A stretch of DNA of 64,000 nt, taken from assembly GCA_018350325.1 (NCBI GenBank), contig JAEVLN010000026.1:434001-498000 (forward strand), written 5' to 3'. Shown here one piece after another: positions 22,551 through 33,072 of this stretch (positions are counted from its first letter, which is position 1; each line of letters begins with the position of its first letter). The translations under genes and the position numbers were made by a program. Below the pieces are notes generated by a model. The model was not told the DNA's origin. It searched no databases and saw only the letters and a program-made list of their open reading frames with translations. The DNA comes from Globodera rostochiensis. Lineage: Eukaryota > Nematoda > Chromadorea > Rhabditida > Heteroderidae.

Positions 22551-23608
22551 TCAAATACTTCCCGCGTTCGATTTAACAATTTCCTGAACATTTGAACCGG
22601 CATTCCCTTCCACAGAATCGACAGAATTTGGATGAAATTGCAGTCGTTTAAATTGCCTTTTCCAATTACACAAAGTGCGTGATCCAATTTTCAAGCATTT
22701 GGCAATGTCCACATCTCTAATTTTAGGATTTTGGTCCTTAATTTCATAATAACGTTTCATCAATTCCTTTTGTTCGTTGTGGCCGTATTCATTTGGTGCT
22801 GTAAGAGAATTTAATTAAAATAAATAAATAATAAATTTGGGTAAAAATACACACCGGTTTGGCCAAGTTCACGTTTCCACCTGTAAATTGTTGCCAAACT
22901 GAGGCCCAATTCATTTGCGGCAGTTTCATTTATTTGATTTTTATATGAATTTTTGAGTCCGGCCCGCTTTAACTCGGCTTTCATTTGATCAAATTTCTCT
23001 ACCAAATGTTTACGTTCTTCTTTTTCATAGAACTTATGAGTTAGGCCAAATTCTTTTTTCCATTTATATATTTTTTTGCGACTGATTTTTAAATGTTTAG
23101 AAATTTTATTATAAATTTGAACCCATTCTTTTGTTGAATATTTTCCCTTTTGCTTAAATTCGTTTTTTATTGCGAGGAATTCGTCGATTATTTTACGTTT
23201 TTCGTTTGAAGAAATTTCGTTCTGTTCTTCGCCATTTTTGGCATTATCAGAGTGATCAGACTCTGTGAGAGGAGGATTCTGATCAGTTGAATTGGGTTCA
23301 ATTTGTCCAGAGTGATCAGACTCTGTGAGAGGAGGATTCTGATCAGTTGAATTGGGTTCAATTTGTCCAGAGTGATCAGACTCTGTGAGAGGAGGATTCT
23401 GATCAGTTGATTGTCCAATTTGGGTGTTCTGCCGGTCGATTTGGTGATGGAAATTTTGTTCAAGCGTTAATTTATCCCATTCGTCGGCTTTGTCATTGTC
23501 CCACCAGCCTTCTCCGAATATTTCATCAAATAATTGTACGGATTCGGCTTTGTCCAGTGAATTTGTTACCAAGAATGCCACCAAAATGAAAATCCAAAAC
23601 TCTTCCAT
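22551..23608 (-). CDS. HTH-repeat secreted family, copy I (20-residue repeats)
   Basis: Exons 23608-22855 and 22798-22551 give 333 residues. Signal peptide MEEFWIFILVAFLVTNS, then LFDEIFGEGWWDNDKADE with the LEELEELPLQT stretch deleted. The repeat is different: a 60-bp unit encodes GQIEPNSTDQNPPLTESDHS twice plus a partial copy, so the amplified segment runs past the usual 11 residues into the linker. Three HTH-like units follow (KIYKWKKEF, TIYRWKREL, TLCNWKRQF). The donor is GTGTGT. Confidence 0.85.
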
Positions 23609-23896
23609 TTATTTGGGCAAAAAACAACTTCTGAATTTACAATTTAATTTTTAATTTAAATGGTTTTACATGTTTTAATGTATAACTTTTTGTGAGAAAA
23701 GCTAAATCGGTTGTTTTCTGTGTCCATTTATTTCAAAATGTCCAAAATGCTATTTTAATAAATATCTCCCAAAATATTATTTACAAATTCCGAGCTCTTT
23801 AGACCAAAAATTTAAAATAAATTAGAAAACAATACATAACTGGCAAATTTTAAGTTTTTTCCTAATCTTAAATAAATCTAATTAAAATTTATCATA

Positions 23897-24237
23897 CAGT
23901 TTGTAACAAAAATATAGGGACACTTTTCCCAGAGGCCATAACTTTTTTGTAGACATTTCAAAATTCCGAAAAAAATCATGGAAACATAACTTTTGATACT
24001 GATCAAAAAGATTATTGCACCATCTTGATCAGACACCTCCTTCATGGAGATCCGAAAACCCCAAAATGCACTGAAAATTGGGTAAATTTACGGGAAAAAT
24101 CCCTGAGGGCATGGAAATGTTTTGTAGGAAAATCAAATATGCCGGACAGATACACAACAAAATTCTCTACAAAACTCCAAACATCGCTTTTCGAAAAAAA
24201 ATCATAAATTTTGTCCCTATATTTTTGTTACACACTG
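23897..24237. mobile_element. 341-bp Tc1/mariner-type MITE
   Basis: Inverted ends CAGTTTGTAACAAAAATATA and TATATTTTTGTTACACACTG (followed or preceded by GGGAC/GTCCC) are flanked on both sides by TA, the Tc1/mariner target site. The interior has short open frames only and no recognisable transposase. Confidence 0.8.
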
Positions 24238-26235
24238 TAAATTTGAATTCGAATTATTTTATTTAAAATTATAAAAAAACTTTAAAATTGGCATTTTTTT
24301 GCTCAATTGACAAATCAAAATCTAAAGTAATTTTCCAAAGTAATAAATTTAAGCGAATTTTTAATCAAATTTTTGTTTTTACAGCATATTTGAATTGTTG
24401 ACAACGCAATACGTACGTTATTATAGAGAGATAGCTTAAATAAGAATGAAATGAAATAAAACGTTGCAAATTTTTTTCATGTGAAGAATACTTCCGCTCA
24501 GGGATGGGAGCCGACGCCCTCAAAAAATTTCTGAAGTCGGAACTCGGAAGTCCGGAGCTTAAAATTTTTTTCGGAAGTTTTAAAAATTATTCTTAAATAT
24601 GTTGCCTTGACTTGAATAAATCAATTTACACTAAAACAACAAACATTTAACAATCAAATTCAACAATTGGCAAGTTTGATTGCAAAAAAAAAAATTGGTT
24701 TTTTAACATTTTTTTTAATTTGAGGTTCAAAAATTCCTGAAATTGAAAATTTGAGAGCTGGTAAATTGCTCTCCGACCATTTTCGGAAAATTGCTCTCGA
24801 AAAATTGCTCTCCGTGAAAAAAAAAATGGCAAAAAGCCTAAGCCTAACAAACCCCGAGTCTCTAACTTTTTCCCTATTAAATCCAAAAAAATTTTAAAAA
24901 TCGGAAATAATTTAAAAAGTCTTTTAAAATTGTTTGCTCCTCCATAGACACTACCCGAATGTTATAAGAAATCATTAAAATAATCAGGGTTCGAACCACC
25001 AATTTTTTATTTTTTCTCACGGAGAGCAATTTTCCGCGTTGGAGAGAAATTTTCCGAGAGCAATTTTCCGAAAACTGTCGGAGAGCAAGATTACTTAGAC
25101 TCGAAAATTGGGCTTTTTATTAGATTGTTGGGTGGAATAGCGGCGCCGCGGGAAAAGAATTTTCAAAAAAAGGTTAAAATTTTTTAGGGGCTTTATTTTT
25201 GGATTTCATTGCTTTTTTAAAGAAAATTTAGGCGCTACCAGGGGAAAAAATTAATTAGTGAATTTAATTAGGAAAATGTGCCCAAAATTTGCAAAAAAAA
25301 ATCACTATATAAGGTGAGCGATGTAAAAAGACTTAAATTGAAAAGATTTATTGAGTTTTCACTAGGAGGCAGTGTTTCTATAGGCAAAACCCAAAAACGT
25401 GGAAAAAGCGTGGCAAAATTTTTCAAAAACGTGGCCATTTTTTAGGCCTTTAATTTAATATAAAATTGCTCGAACAATCTTTAACGAGTATATTTATCAC
25501 CACTTTCACCATTTTGAGAAAATTTGGCGAGAAAGGAAGTATGTATGCCAGGCCCGTAGCCAGAATGTGAAACGGCGATTTTTTTTTGCGAATTCAATTT
25601 TATTTGGATAGGTGGGGGGGGGGGGGGGGGGGGGGTTGGCGGTGCCGATAAGAACCGCCGAGTAAATTTTGAAATTTTGATTCAATTGTTAAGAGATTTG
25701 CATGCAAAATTAAAAAATGACCGTATTTTTTAAAGCTTTTTTACGAATGAGAGAGGTCCGGCGGCGCCTATCAGCGCCACCGTTGAAGATTTTACAAGAT
25801 TTGTTAAGAAAATTGGCCAAATATTGGCGAAATGTTTACAATTTTTAAAATAAGTCCATTATATTGCGATTAAATGGAAATAAATTGATTTCGAAGCCGA
25901 AACGGGGCAAAAACGTGGCACTCTACCCCAAAACGGGGCGAAACGTGGCATCTTTCAAAAACGTGGCAAAACCGTGGCACTCAACCCCAAAACGGGGCAA
26001 ATGCCACGTTTCCGGGGCTAAATAGAAAAATGCTCGGAGGAGTAGAACACAACATAAGTCACGAAAAGCTTAACCACTAAGACATACACGTGTTGGGAAG
26101 GATCGCTTGATATTAAATTAAGGATTTTTTAAATTGATTTGGACATATTATATGCCTATTTTTTTTTATACATTTTTCTGATCTTAAAAAATGTTTTTAG
26201 CCGCATATACAATTCATTGGAAACCGGAATTTCCG
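24238..26235. other. Gene-poor AT-rich region with inverted simple motifs
   Basis: No gene is seen. At 24755-25095, GGAGAGCAATTTTCCG-type motifs occur in both orientations, like a decayed foldback element. At 25375-26020 there are repeated AAAACGTGGCA and AAAACGGGGC words. A G run of about 24 lies at 25614-25636. A tRNA-like scrap (CTTAGTGGTTAAG on the reverse strand) is at about 26070. Confidence 0.5.
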
Positions 26236-26870
26236 GAACCGATTTTGGAACCGGAACCGCACCGTCAAAATCCGGAACCGCTTTGGAACGGGAACCGTGG
26301 AACCGCCAAAATCCGGAACCGCTTTAGAACGGGAACCGTGGAACCGCCAAAATCCGGAACCGCTTTAGAACGGGAACCGTGGAACCGCCAAAATCCGGAA
26401 CCGCTTTAGAACGGGAACCGTGGAACCGCCAAAATCCGGAACCGCTTTGGAACGGGAACCGTGGAACCGCCAAAATCCGGAACCGCTTTAGAACGGGAAC
26501 CGTGGAACCGCCAAAATCCGGAACCGCTTTGGAACGGGAACCGTGGAACCGCCAAAATCCGGAACCGCTTTGGAACCGAAACCGTGGAACCGTCAAAATC
26601 CGGAACCGTTTTAGAACGGGAACCGTGGAACCGCCAAAATCCGGAACCGCTTTGGAACGGGAACCGTGGAACCGCCAAAATCCGGAACCGCTTTGGAACG
26701 GGAACCGTGGAACCGCCAAAATCCGGAACCGCTTTGGAACGGGAACCGTGGAACCGTCAAAATCCGGAACCGCTTTAGAACCGGAACCGTGGAACCGTCA
26801 AAATCCGGAACCGTTTTAGAACCGGAACCGTGGAACCGTCAAAATCCGGAACCGCTTTGGTACCGGAGCA
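26236..26870. repeat. 41-bp minisatellite, about 15 copies
   Basis: The unit is GAACCGTGGAACCGCCAAAA followed by TCCGGAACCGCTTTAGAACGG. Because 41 is not a multiple of 3 and the unit is stop-poor, long open frames appear on both strands with a 41-residue period. These are by-products of the repeat; no start context, signal peptide or splice context supports a protein. Confidence 0.95.
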
Positions 26871-27072
26871 GCGGAATCGTCAAAAAAATGGAATCGGAAA
26901 ACATTTCTGATTATCAAAAAATATTATAAATTCTAATAAACTTAAAGAGTATTTTCAAAAGAATTTAAACAAAAAAGATTACAAAAAAATCATTAAATGC
27001 CAAAACATCAAATGATTGAACTTTCATTCAAATAATTCCTTTCCCAATTGAACATTTGAACCGGCATTCTCT

Positions 27073-28123
27073 TCAACAGAAAGCCCGTCGACATTGCTTT
27101 CGTTTAAATTGCCTTTTCCATCTATCCAAAGTGGCGCTTCCAATTTTCAACATTTTGGCAATTTCCTTGTCACTATTTTTAGGATTTTGGTTTTTAATTT
27201 CATAATAACGTTTCATCAATTCCTTTTGTTCGCTTTGGGAGTGTTTATTTGGTTCTGTAAAAGAATTTTTAATTAATATTAAAAATAATAAAATTGGGCT
27301 TGAAATACTCACTGGTTTGGCCAAGTTCCTTTTTCCACCTGTAAATTGTTCTAAAATTGAGGCCCAACTCTTTTGCGACAGTTTCATCAATTTCGTGATG
27401 ATAAGAGTTTTTGAATCCGGCACGATTTAACTCGGCTTTCATTTGATTAAATTTCTCTATTAAATTTTTTCGTTCTTCTTTTTTATAGGACACTTTTCGA
27501 TTTAGGCCAAATTCTTTTTTCCATTTGTATATTTTTGTGCGATTGACTTTTAAATGTTTAGCAATTTTATCCTCAATTTTATCACATTCTTTTGTTGAAT
27601 ATTTTCCTTTTTGCTTAAATTCGTTTTTTATTGCGAGGAAATTGTCGACAATTTTACGTTTTCGCTTTTCTTCAGCATTATTTTCGTTTGCAGTAATTTT
27701 TTTTATTCGTTCAGTTGAATTGGATTCAATTTGTCTAAGCTGATCAGTTGAATTGGGTTCAATTTGTCTAAGCTGATCAGTTGAATTGGATTCAATTTGT
27801 CCAAGCTGATCAGTTGAATTGGATTCAATTTGTCCAAGCTGATCAGTTGAATTGGGTTCAATTTGTCCAAGCTGATCAGTTGAATTGGGTTCAATTTATC
27901 CAATTTGGGCGTTCTGTCGGTCGATTTGGTGATGGACATTTTGTCCAAAGTTTGTTGACGCCGGCGTTTTCAAATCTTCGGCTTCATCTTTGTCCCACCA
28001 TTCATCTACGAATAATTCGTCAAATGTTTGGAGTGGCAATTCCTCCAATTGTACGGATTCGGCTTTGTCCAGTGAATTTGATGCAAATAATGAGATAAAA
28101 ATTAAAATCCAAAAATCTTCCAT
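27073..28123 (-). pseudogene. HTH-repeat family, copy J (nonsense in first repeat)
   Basis: Exons 28123-27313 and 27254-27073 would give 330 residues, but codon 76 is TAA (27896-27898, a C-to-T change on the displayed strand's complement relative to K). The rest of the frame is open: six 33-bp repeats, three HTH-like units (KIYKWKKEF, TIYRWKKEL, TLDRWKRQF) and a short C-terminus. The signal peptide is MEDFWILIFISLFASNS. J has the complete 3' end that its tandem duplicate K lacks. Confidence 0.85.
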
Positions 28124-28296
28124 TTTATTTGGGCAAAATAACCTCTGAATTTAGGGGCATTTATATGCAATTGACGATATAAAAAGTTTGTCCTTTTTTG
28201 TGTTAAAGAATTTCTCGCAAAAAAATTTTTTCAATTTAAAAAAATAATAAATGATGAATTTTTTAACCCAACCAAATATGCAATAATGCTGGCATT

Positions 28297-28640
28297 TATT
28301 TTGCAATAATGACAATTTCCGGCCGATCCCATTAGAAGCCGGATGATCAGAATTTGCCAAGCCAAACACTATTAAATATTATTGAATATTTATATTCTTT
28401 AAAATTATTATCTTCCAATAATGACAATTTCCGGCCGATCCCATTAGAAGCCGGATGATCAGAATTTGCCAAGCCAAACAATATTAAATATTATTGAATA
28501 TTTATATTCTTTAAAATTATTATTTTCCAATAATGACAATTTCCGGCCGATCCCATTAGAAGCCGGATGATCAGAATTTGCCAAGCCAAACAATATTAAA
28601 TATTATTGAATATTTATATTCTTTAAAATTAATAAAAGAA
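28297..28640. repeat. 112-bp unit x3 upstream of copy J, with class-2 elements
   Basis: Three tandem units each contain GACAATTTCCGGCCGATCCC and GAAGCCGGATGATCAGAATT. Read in the direction of gene J, each carries the class-2 word CCGGAAATTGTC, the nearest 188-199 bp before the start. The same array sits at 30086-30429 before copy K. Confidence 0.85.
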
Positions 28641-28696
28641 ATTCTTTTGAAATTCATAAAAATGCCCCCAAATTAGAGATTGTTTTGCCCAAATAA

Positions 28697-28745
28697 ATGG
28701 AAGAGTTTTGGATTTAATTTTGGTTTTATTCTTTGTCGGTATGTC
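28697..28745 (+). pseudogene. Signal-peptide relic of the HTH-repeat family
   Basis: ATGGAAGAGTTTTGGATTTA matches the first codons of copies E, H and I, but the frame breaks after six codons (MEEFWI-stop), and nothing of the rest follows. It is duplicated at 30486 with the tandem block. It is opposite in orientation to J and K. Confidence 0.6.
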
Positions 28746-28942
28746 CTGTTATTAATTGTCGTTGTAGCTTTTACCTTTTGTTGGCATTTCTGACAAAAAC
28801 CATCTTGCCGTGAGATCGGACCGATCGAGATTCTCGATCGAAAAAGAGTTGATCTGTTTTTGTTACAAAAGCCCTAAAGATCGGACTAAGTTAACAATAA
28901 ACGGAAAATTGGATATGGAAGAATTTGTCAATTATTTTTGTG

Positions 28943-29912
28943 TTATTGAATTTCTCTAAAAAATTTTTTAGGATTTTGGTTTTTAATTTCATAATAACGT
29001 TTCATCAATTCCTTTTGTTCGCTTTGGGAGTGTTTATTTGGTTCTGTAAAAGAATTTTTAATTAATATTAAAAATAATAAAATTGGGCTTGAAATACTCA
29101 CTGGTTTGGCCAAGTTCCTTTTTCCACCTGTAAATTGTTCTAAAATTGAGGCCCAACTCTTTTGCGACAGTTTCATCAATTTCGTGATGATAAGAGTTTT
29201 TGAATCCGGCACGATTTAACTCGGCTTTCATTTGATTAAATTTCTCTATTAAATTTTTTCGTTCTTCTTTTTTATAGGACACTTTTCGATTTAGGCCAAA
29301 TTCTTTTTTCCATTTGTATATTTTTGTGCGATTGACTTTTAAATGTTTAGCAATTTTATCCTCAATTTTATCACATTCTTTTGTTGAATATTTTCCTTTT
29401 TGCTTAAATTCGTTTTTTATTGCGAGGAAATTGTCGACAATTTTACGTTTTCGCTTTTCTTCAGCATTATTTTCGTTTGCAGTAATTTTTTTTATTCGTT
29501 CAGTTGAATTGGATTCAATTTGTCTAAGCTGATCAGTTGAATTGGGTTCAATTTGTCTAAGCTGATCAGTTGAATTGGATTCAATTTGTCCAAGCTGATC
29601 AGTTGAATTGGATTCAATTTGTCCAAGCTGATCAGTTGAATTGGGTTCAATTTGTCCAAGCTGATCAGTTGAATTGGGTTCAATTTGTCCAATTTGGGCG
29701 TTCTGTCGGTCGATTTGGTGATGGACATTTTGTCCAAAGTTTGTTGACGCCGGCGTTTTCAAATCTTCGGCTTCATCTTTGTCCCACCATTCATCTACGA
29801 ATAATTCGTCAAATGTTTGGAGTGGCAATTCCTCCAATTGTACGGATTCGGCTTTGTCCAGTGAATTTGATGCAAATAATGAGATAAAAATTAAAATCCA
29901 AAAATCTTCCAT
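28943..29912 (-). pseudogene. HTH-repeat family, copy K (3' end truncated by duplication)
   Basis: Exon 1 is 29912-29102 and is fully open, with a signal peptide, DELFVDEWWDKDEAED, six 11-residue repeats and HTH units 1 and 2. Exon 2 begins at 29043 but after NQNPKK it runs through the duplication junction and stops at 28943 (KKFFREIQ), so the third unit is lost. It could give a 303-residue two-unit protein. Together J and K carry complementary defects. Confidence 0.85.
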
Positions 29913-30085
29913 TTTATTTGGGCAAAATAACCTCTGAATTTAGGGGCATTTATATGCAATTGACGATATAAAAAGTTTGTCCTTTTTTGTGTTAAAGAAT
30001 TTCTCGCAAAAAAATTTTTTCAATTTAAAAAAATAATAAATGATGAATTTTTTAACCCAACCAAATATGCAATAATGCTGGCATT

Positions 30086-30429
30086 TATTTTGCAATAATG
30101 ACAATTTCCGGCCGATCCCATTAGAAGCCGGATGATCAGAATTTGCCAAGCCAAACACTATTAAATATTATTGAATATTTATATTCTTTAAAATTATTAT
30201 CTTCCAATAATGACAATTTCCGGCCGATCCCATTAGAAGCCGGATGATCAGAATTTGCCAAGCCAAACAATATTAAATATTATTGAATATTTATATTCTT
30301 TAAAATTATTATTTTCCAATAATGACAATTTCCGGCCGATCCCATTAGAAGCCGGATGATCAGAATTTGCCAAGCCAAACAATATTAAATATTATTGAAT
30401 ATTTATATTCTTTAAAATTAATAAAAGAA
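30086..30429. repeat. 112-bp unit x3 upstream of copy K
   Basis: Tandem-duplication copy of 28297-28640, with the same class-2 words at the same distance from the copy K start codon. Confidence 0.85.
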
Positions 30430-30906
30430 ATTCTTTTGAAATTCATAAAAATGCCCCCAAATTAGAGATTGTTTTGCCCAAATAAATGGAAGAGTTTTGG
30501 ATTTAATTTTGGTTTTATTCTTTGTCGGTATGTCCTGTTATTAATTGTCGTTGTAGCTTTTACCTTTTGTTGGCATTTCTGACAAAAACCATCTTGCCGT
30601 GAGATCGGACCGATCGAGATTCTCGATCGAAAAAGAGTTGATCTGTTTTTGTTACAAAAGCCCTAAAGATCGGACTAAGTTAACAATAAACGGAAAATTG
30701 GATATGGAAGAATTTGTCAATTATTTTTGTGTTATTGAATTTCTCTAAAAAATTTTAATTTTATAGATAATAAATAAACAAATTATTTTTAAATATTATT
30801 AACTTGATAAAACATTATTTAAGTAATAAATGACAGCCCACAATCGAAACAAGTGCGTAGTAGGGACAGAATCAAAAATTATTTTTCATTTTTGTTGTAT
30901 CATGTT

Positions 30907-31240
30907 GTGAAGTTTTCGTGCTGAGTTTCCTAAATTCCGCCACTATAGGCGTTTCCTAAATCCGCCACATTTATAAAGTGGTTTTAAACATCATAACTTT
31001 ATTCAAACGCACTAAATCAGTTAAACCTTATACCATTGAAAAGCTCTAGATGAATTGAAACAATTTGTAAAACTAAACAACGCAGTAAATCAACGTTTAA
31101 ATAAGTTATGAACAGAAAACCAAGAAAAAGCCTGATTTTTGGCAATTTTTACCTTATAATTTTTTTGAAACTTTTCAAAACACTTGGAGAAACGCCCATT
31201 GTAGCGGAATTTAGGAAACGACCTAGCACCGAAGTTTTCT
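30907..31240. mobile_element. Inverted-repeat element, about 330 bp
   Basis: The ends GTTTCCTAAATTCCGCCACT (about 30925) and AGCGGAATTTAGGAAACG (about 31204) are inverted, with outer GAAGTTTTCGTGCTGAG/CTAGCACCGAAGTTTTC similarity in part. The interior is AT-rich and without coding capacity. No target duplication could be confirmed. Confidence 0.5.
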
Positions 31241-31630
31241 TTATTTTAATTTTTTTTAAACTTATCGTCCGCAAAAGTCCGTCCGCAGTCCGCGCGCCGA
31301 TATACGATATTTACGATACACCAAAATAGGATACAATTTTTTTTTTTTTACGATACATGCTATGGCCAAAATTACGATATTGATTCTAGCTGTGTTCAAA
31401 ATTCAAAAAAAAACTTTTTTTTTTGTTGGTGTTGGATTTCTGGGGATGTGACTTTATTTATTTAAATTATTGTGTCATTTTGTCTTTATTGATAAGTAAT
31501 CTCTAAGCCCCGCCCCTTTTGTTTTCAATGTCCCTTTCTTTTCATTTCATTCACTTATTATCGATATCGCCGTTTTGGGTGCGAGTGACCGATATATATA
31601 TTTCTTTCGTCGTTAATAAATAGTTGTGAG

Positions 31631-31828
31631 TAGAGTTGGTCATTTTTCCCGGTTCCGGGACTAAGGTACTGAAAAAAAGTACAAACGAGTACCTCAGTCC
31701 CGGGTCTCACCGGGACCGGGAAAAAAACCGGGAATTCCCGGTTTTATCCCCTATTAAATTCCCGATTTTAAATTTGCTGAAATCCCGGTCCCGGTTTTTC
31801 CCAAAAATCCCGGTCCCGACCAACTCTA
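31631..31828. mobile_element. 198-bp hAT-type MITE with perfect 8-bp target duplication
   Basis: Ends TAGAGTTGGTC and GACCAACTCTA are flanked by GTTGTGAG on both sides (31623-31630 and 31829-31836). The interior is CCGGGACT/AGTCCCGG and CCGGTTTTTCC low-complexity sequence that is partly self-complementary. Confidence 0.85.
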
Positions 31829-31860
31829 GTTGTGAGTGAGTCGGAAGGATCGTTGTCGTG

Positions 31861-31950
31861 CATTTCGCCTACGTACCACTTCGCCTACGTAGTACGTACC
31901 ATTTCGCCTATGTACCATTTCGCCTACGTACCATTTCGCCTACAAAGCCA
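31861..31950. repeat. TTCGCCTACGTACCA short tandem repeat
   Basis: Six imperfect units of about 15 bp; another remnant (ACCATTTCGCTTATAA) lies at 32595, on the far side of the foldback element, suggesting the element landed within the repeat. Confidence 0.8.
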
Positions 31951-31960
31951 AAAAAACGGT

Positions 31961-32583
31961 AAAATTGTAGTTTATGGGCATGTCACCGAATTTGACTTTT
32001 TATAGCTCAATCGACAGAGCTCGCTGAGCTGAGCACGAATATGCCAAAATTAATCGGGGGCAAGCACTATGAAGAAAGTTATGAGCCCGGGACTGAAGTG
32101 TCTTTTGACTGGGGACTCAGTTGTCCACTAATTAAAAATGCGTAAAATCACTCATATAGCTTTCAAAATTACGTAGTTGATAAAAATGAAAATAATCCGT
32201 TTTTGAATTAGTTTAAAAGCTTGAAATTAAGGGGAAAAAAATTGTAAAATGGACACTTCAGTACGAAAAGTAAAAATGAAACCCCTTTCTCCGCAGACAA
32301 CTTTAAACAGAAGACAACTGTGCACGGGACCCCGACGGGAGGGTGAAAGCCTAAATGAGTGATTTTTTCCATTTTTTAATCAGTGTACAACTGAGTCCCC
32401 ACTTTAAAAAGACACTTCAGTCCCGGGCCAGCTGTTGTTTTTGGCCAACTTAGATCGGCCATAACTTTCTTCATAGTGCTTGCCCCCGATTAATTTTAGC
32501 ATATTCGTGCTCAGCTCAGCGAGCTCTGTCGATTGAGCTATAAAAAGTCAAATTCGGTGACATGCTCATAAACTACAATTTTT
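31961..32583. mobile_element. 623-bp foldback/MITE element
   Basis: Long inverted arms of about 170-190 bp (31961-32130 and 32388-32583) share AAATTGTAGTTTATG, AGCTCAATCGACAGAGCTCG and GGGACTGAAGTGTCTTTT on one side with their complements on the other. The central ~250 bp is AT-rich with no gene. Confidence 0.8.
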
Positions 32584-32589
32584 CCCCAA

Positions 32590-33072
32590 AAAGATACCAT
32601 TTCGCTTATAAATTTTAAAAATTCGTTTTTTAATATTTCCTTTGACAAATTGAAGGCGTATTTGGTAGATTAAGTCAGATCGAGGGCAAAAGCATTGTAT
32701 AAATTCATTCTCGCACACGTATACCTCCTAGTTGATTTATAGATAAACGAAAATTTTTTTAAAAACTTTTTAGGAATAGGAAGGAGGGGTCCTAGGCGCG
32801 TCCGAATCGTGACGAAATGTCACGCTTAAAGCTCAGCCAAGTTGACGGCTTGAGCCCAAATTGGAGCGATCTAACACGGGATATTTTTGATTAGGCCGAA
32901 AATTTGATTCAAACCAAGTCCAGCTACCAGTATTAAAAAGAATTTTCTACAAACTTAGTGGTTTTTGGCTGACTGACTTTTTTGTGGCTTCGACATTCTG
33001 TGGGGCAGCAGTTGCGAATACAAATAAAAATAATTGTGAACAAATTTGTGGGGTTTTTTAAACATTGGCTAT
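32590..33072. other. Intergenic, no feature recognised
   Basis: AT-rich with one moderately GC-rich patch at 32785-32880. No gene, RNA or repeat could be supported. Confidence 0.4.

Larger units (their letters stand above)
27181..30758. repeat. 1,789-bp tandem duplication carrying copies J and K
   Basis: 27181-28969 is repeated at 28970-30758 almost without change (offset 1,789 throughout, including both start codons at 28123 and 29912). Few differences are visible, so the event is recent or conversion is active. The junction falls inside exon 2 of copy K. Confidence 0.92.

Noticed and set aside
26050..26100. Second tRNA-like sequence (CTTAGTGGTTAAG on the reverse strand)
   Set aside because: Only an A-box-like word is present and no B box or stems could be found.
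26191..26929. Overlapping open frames of PPKSGTALEREPWNRQNPEP type on both strands
   Set aside because: By-product of the 41-bp repeat with no independent evidence for coding.
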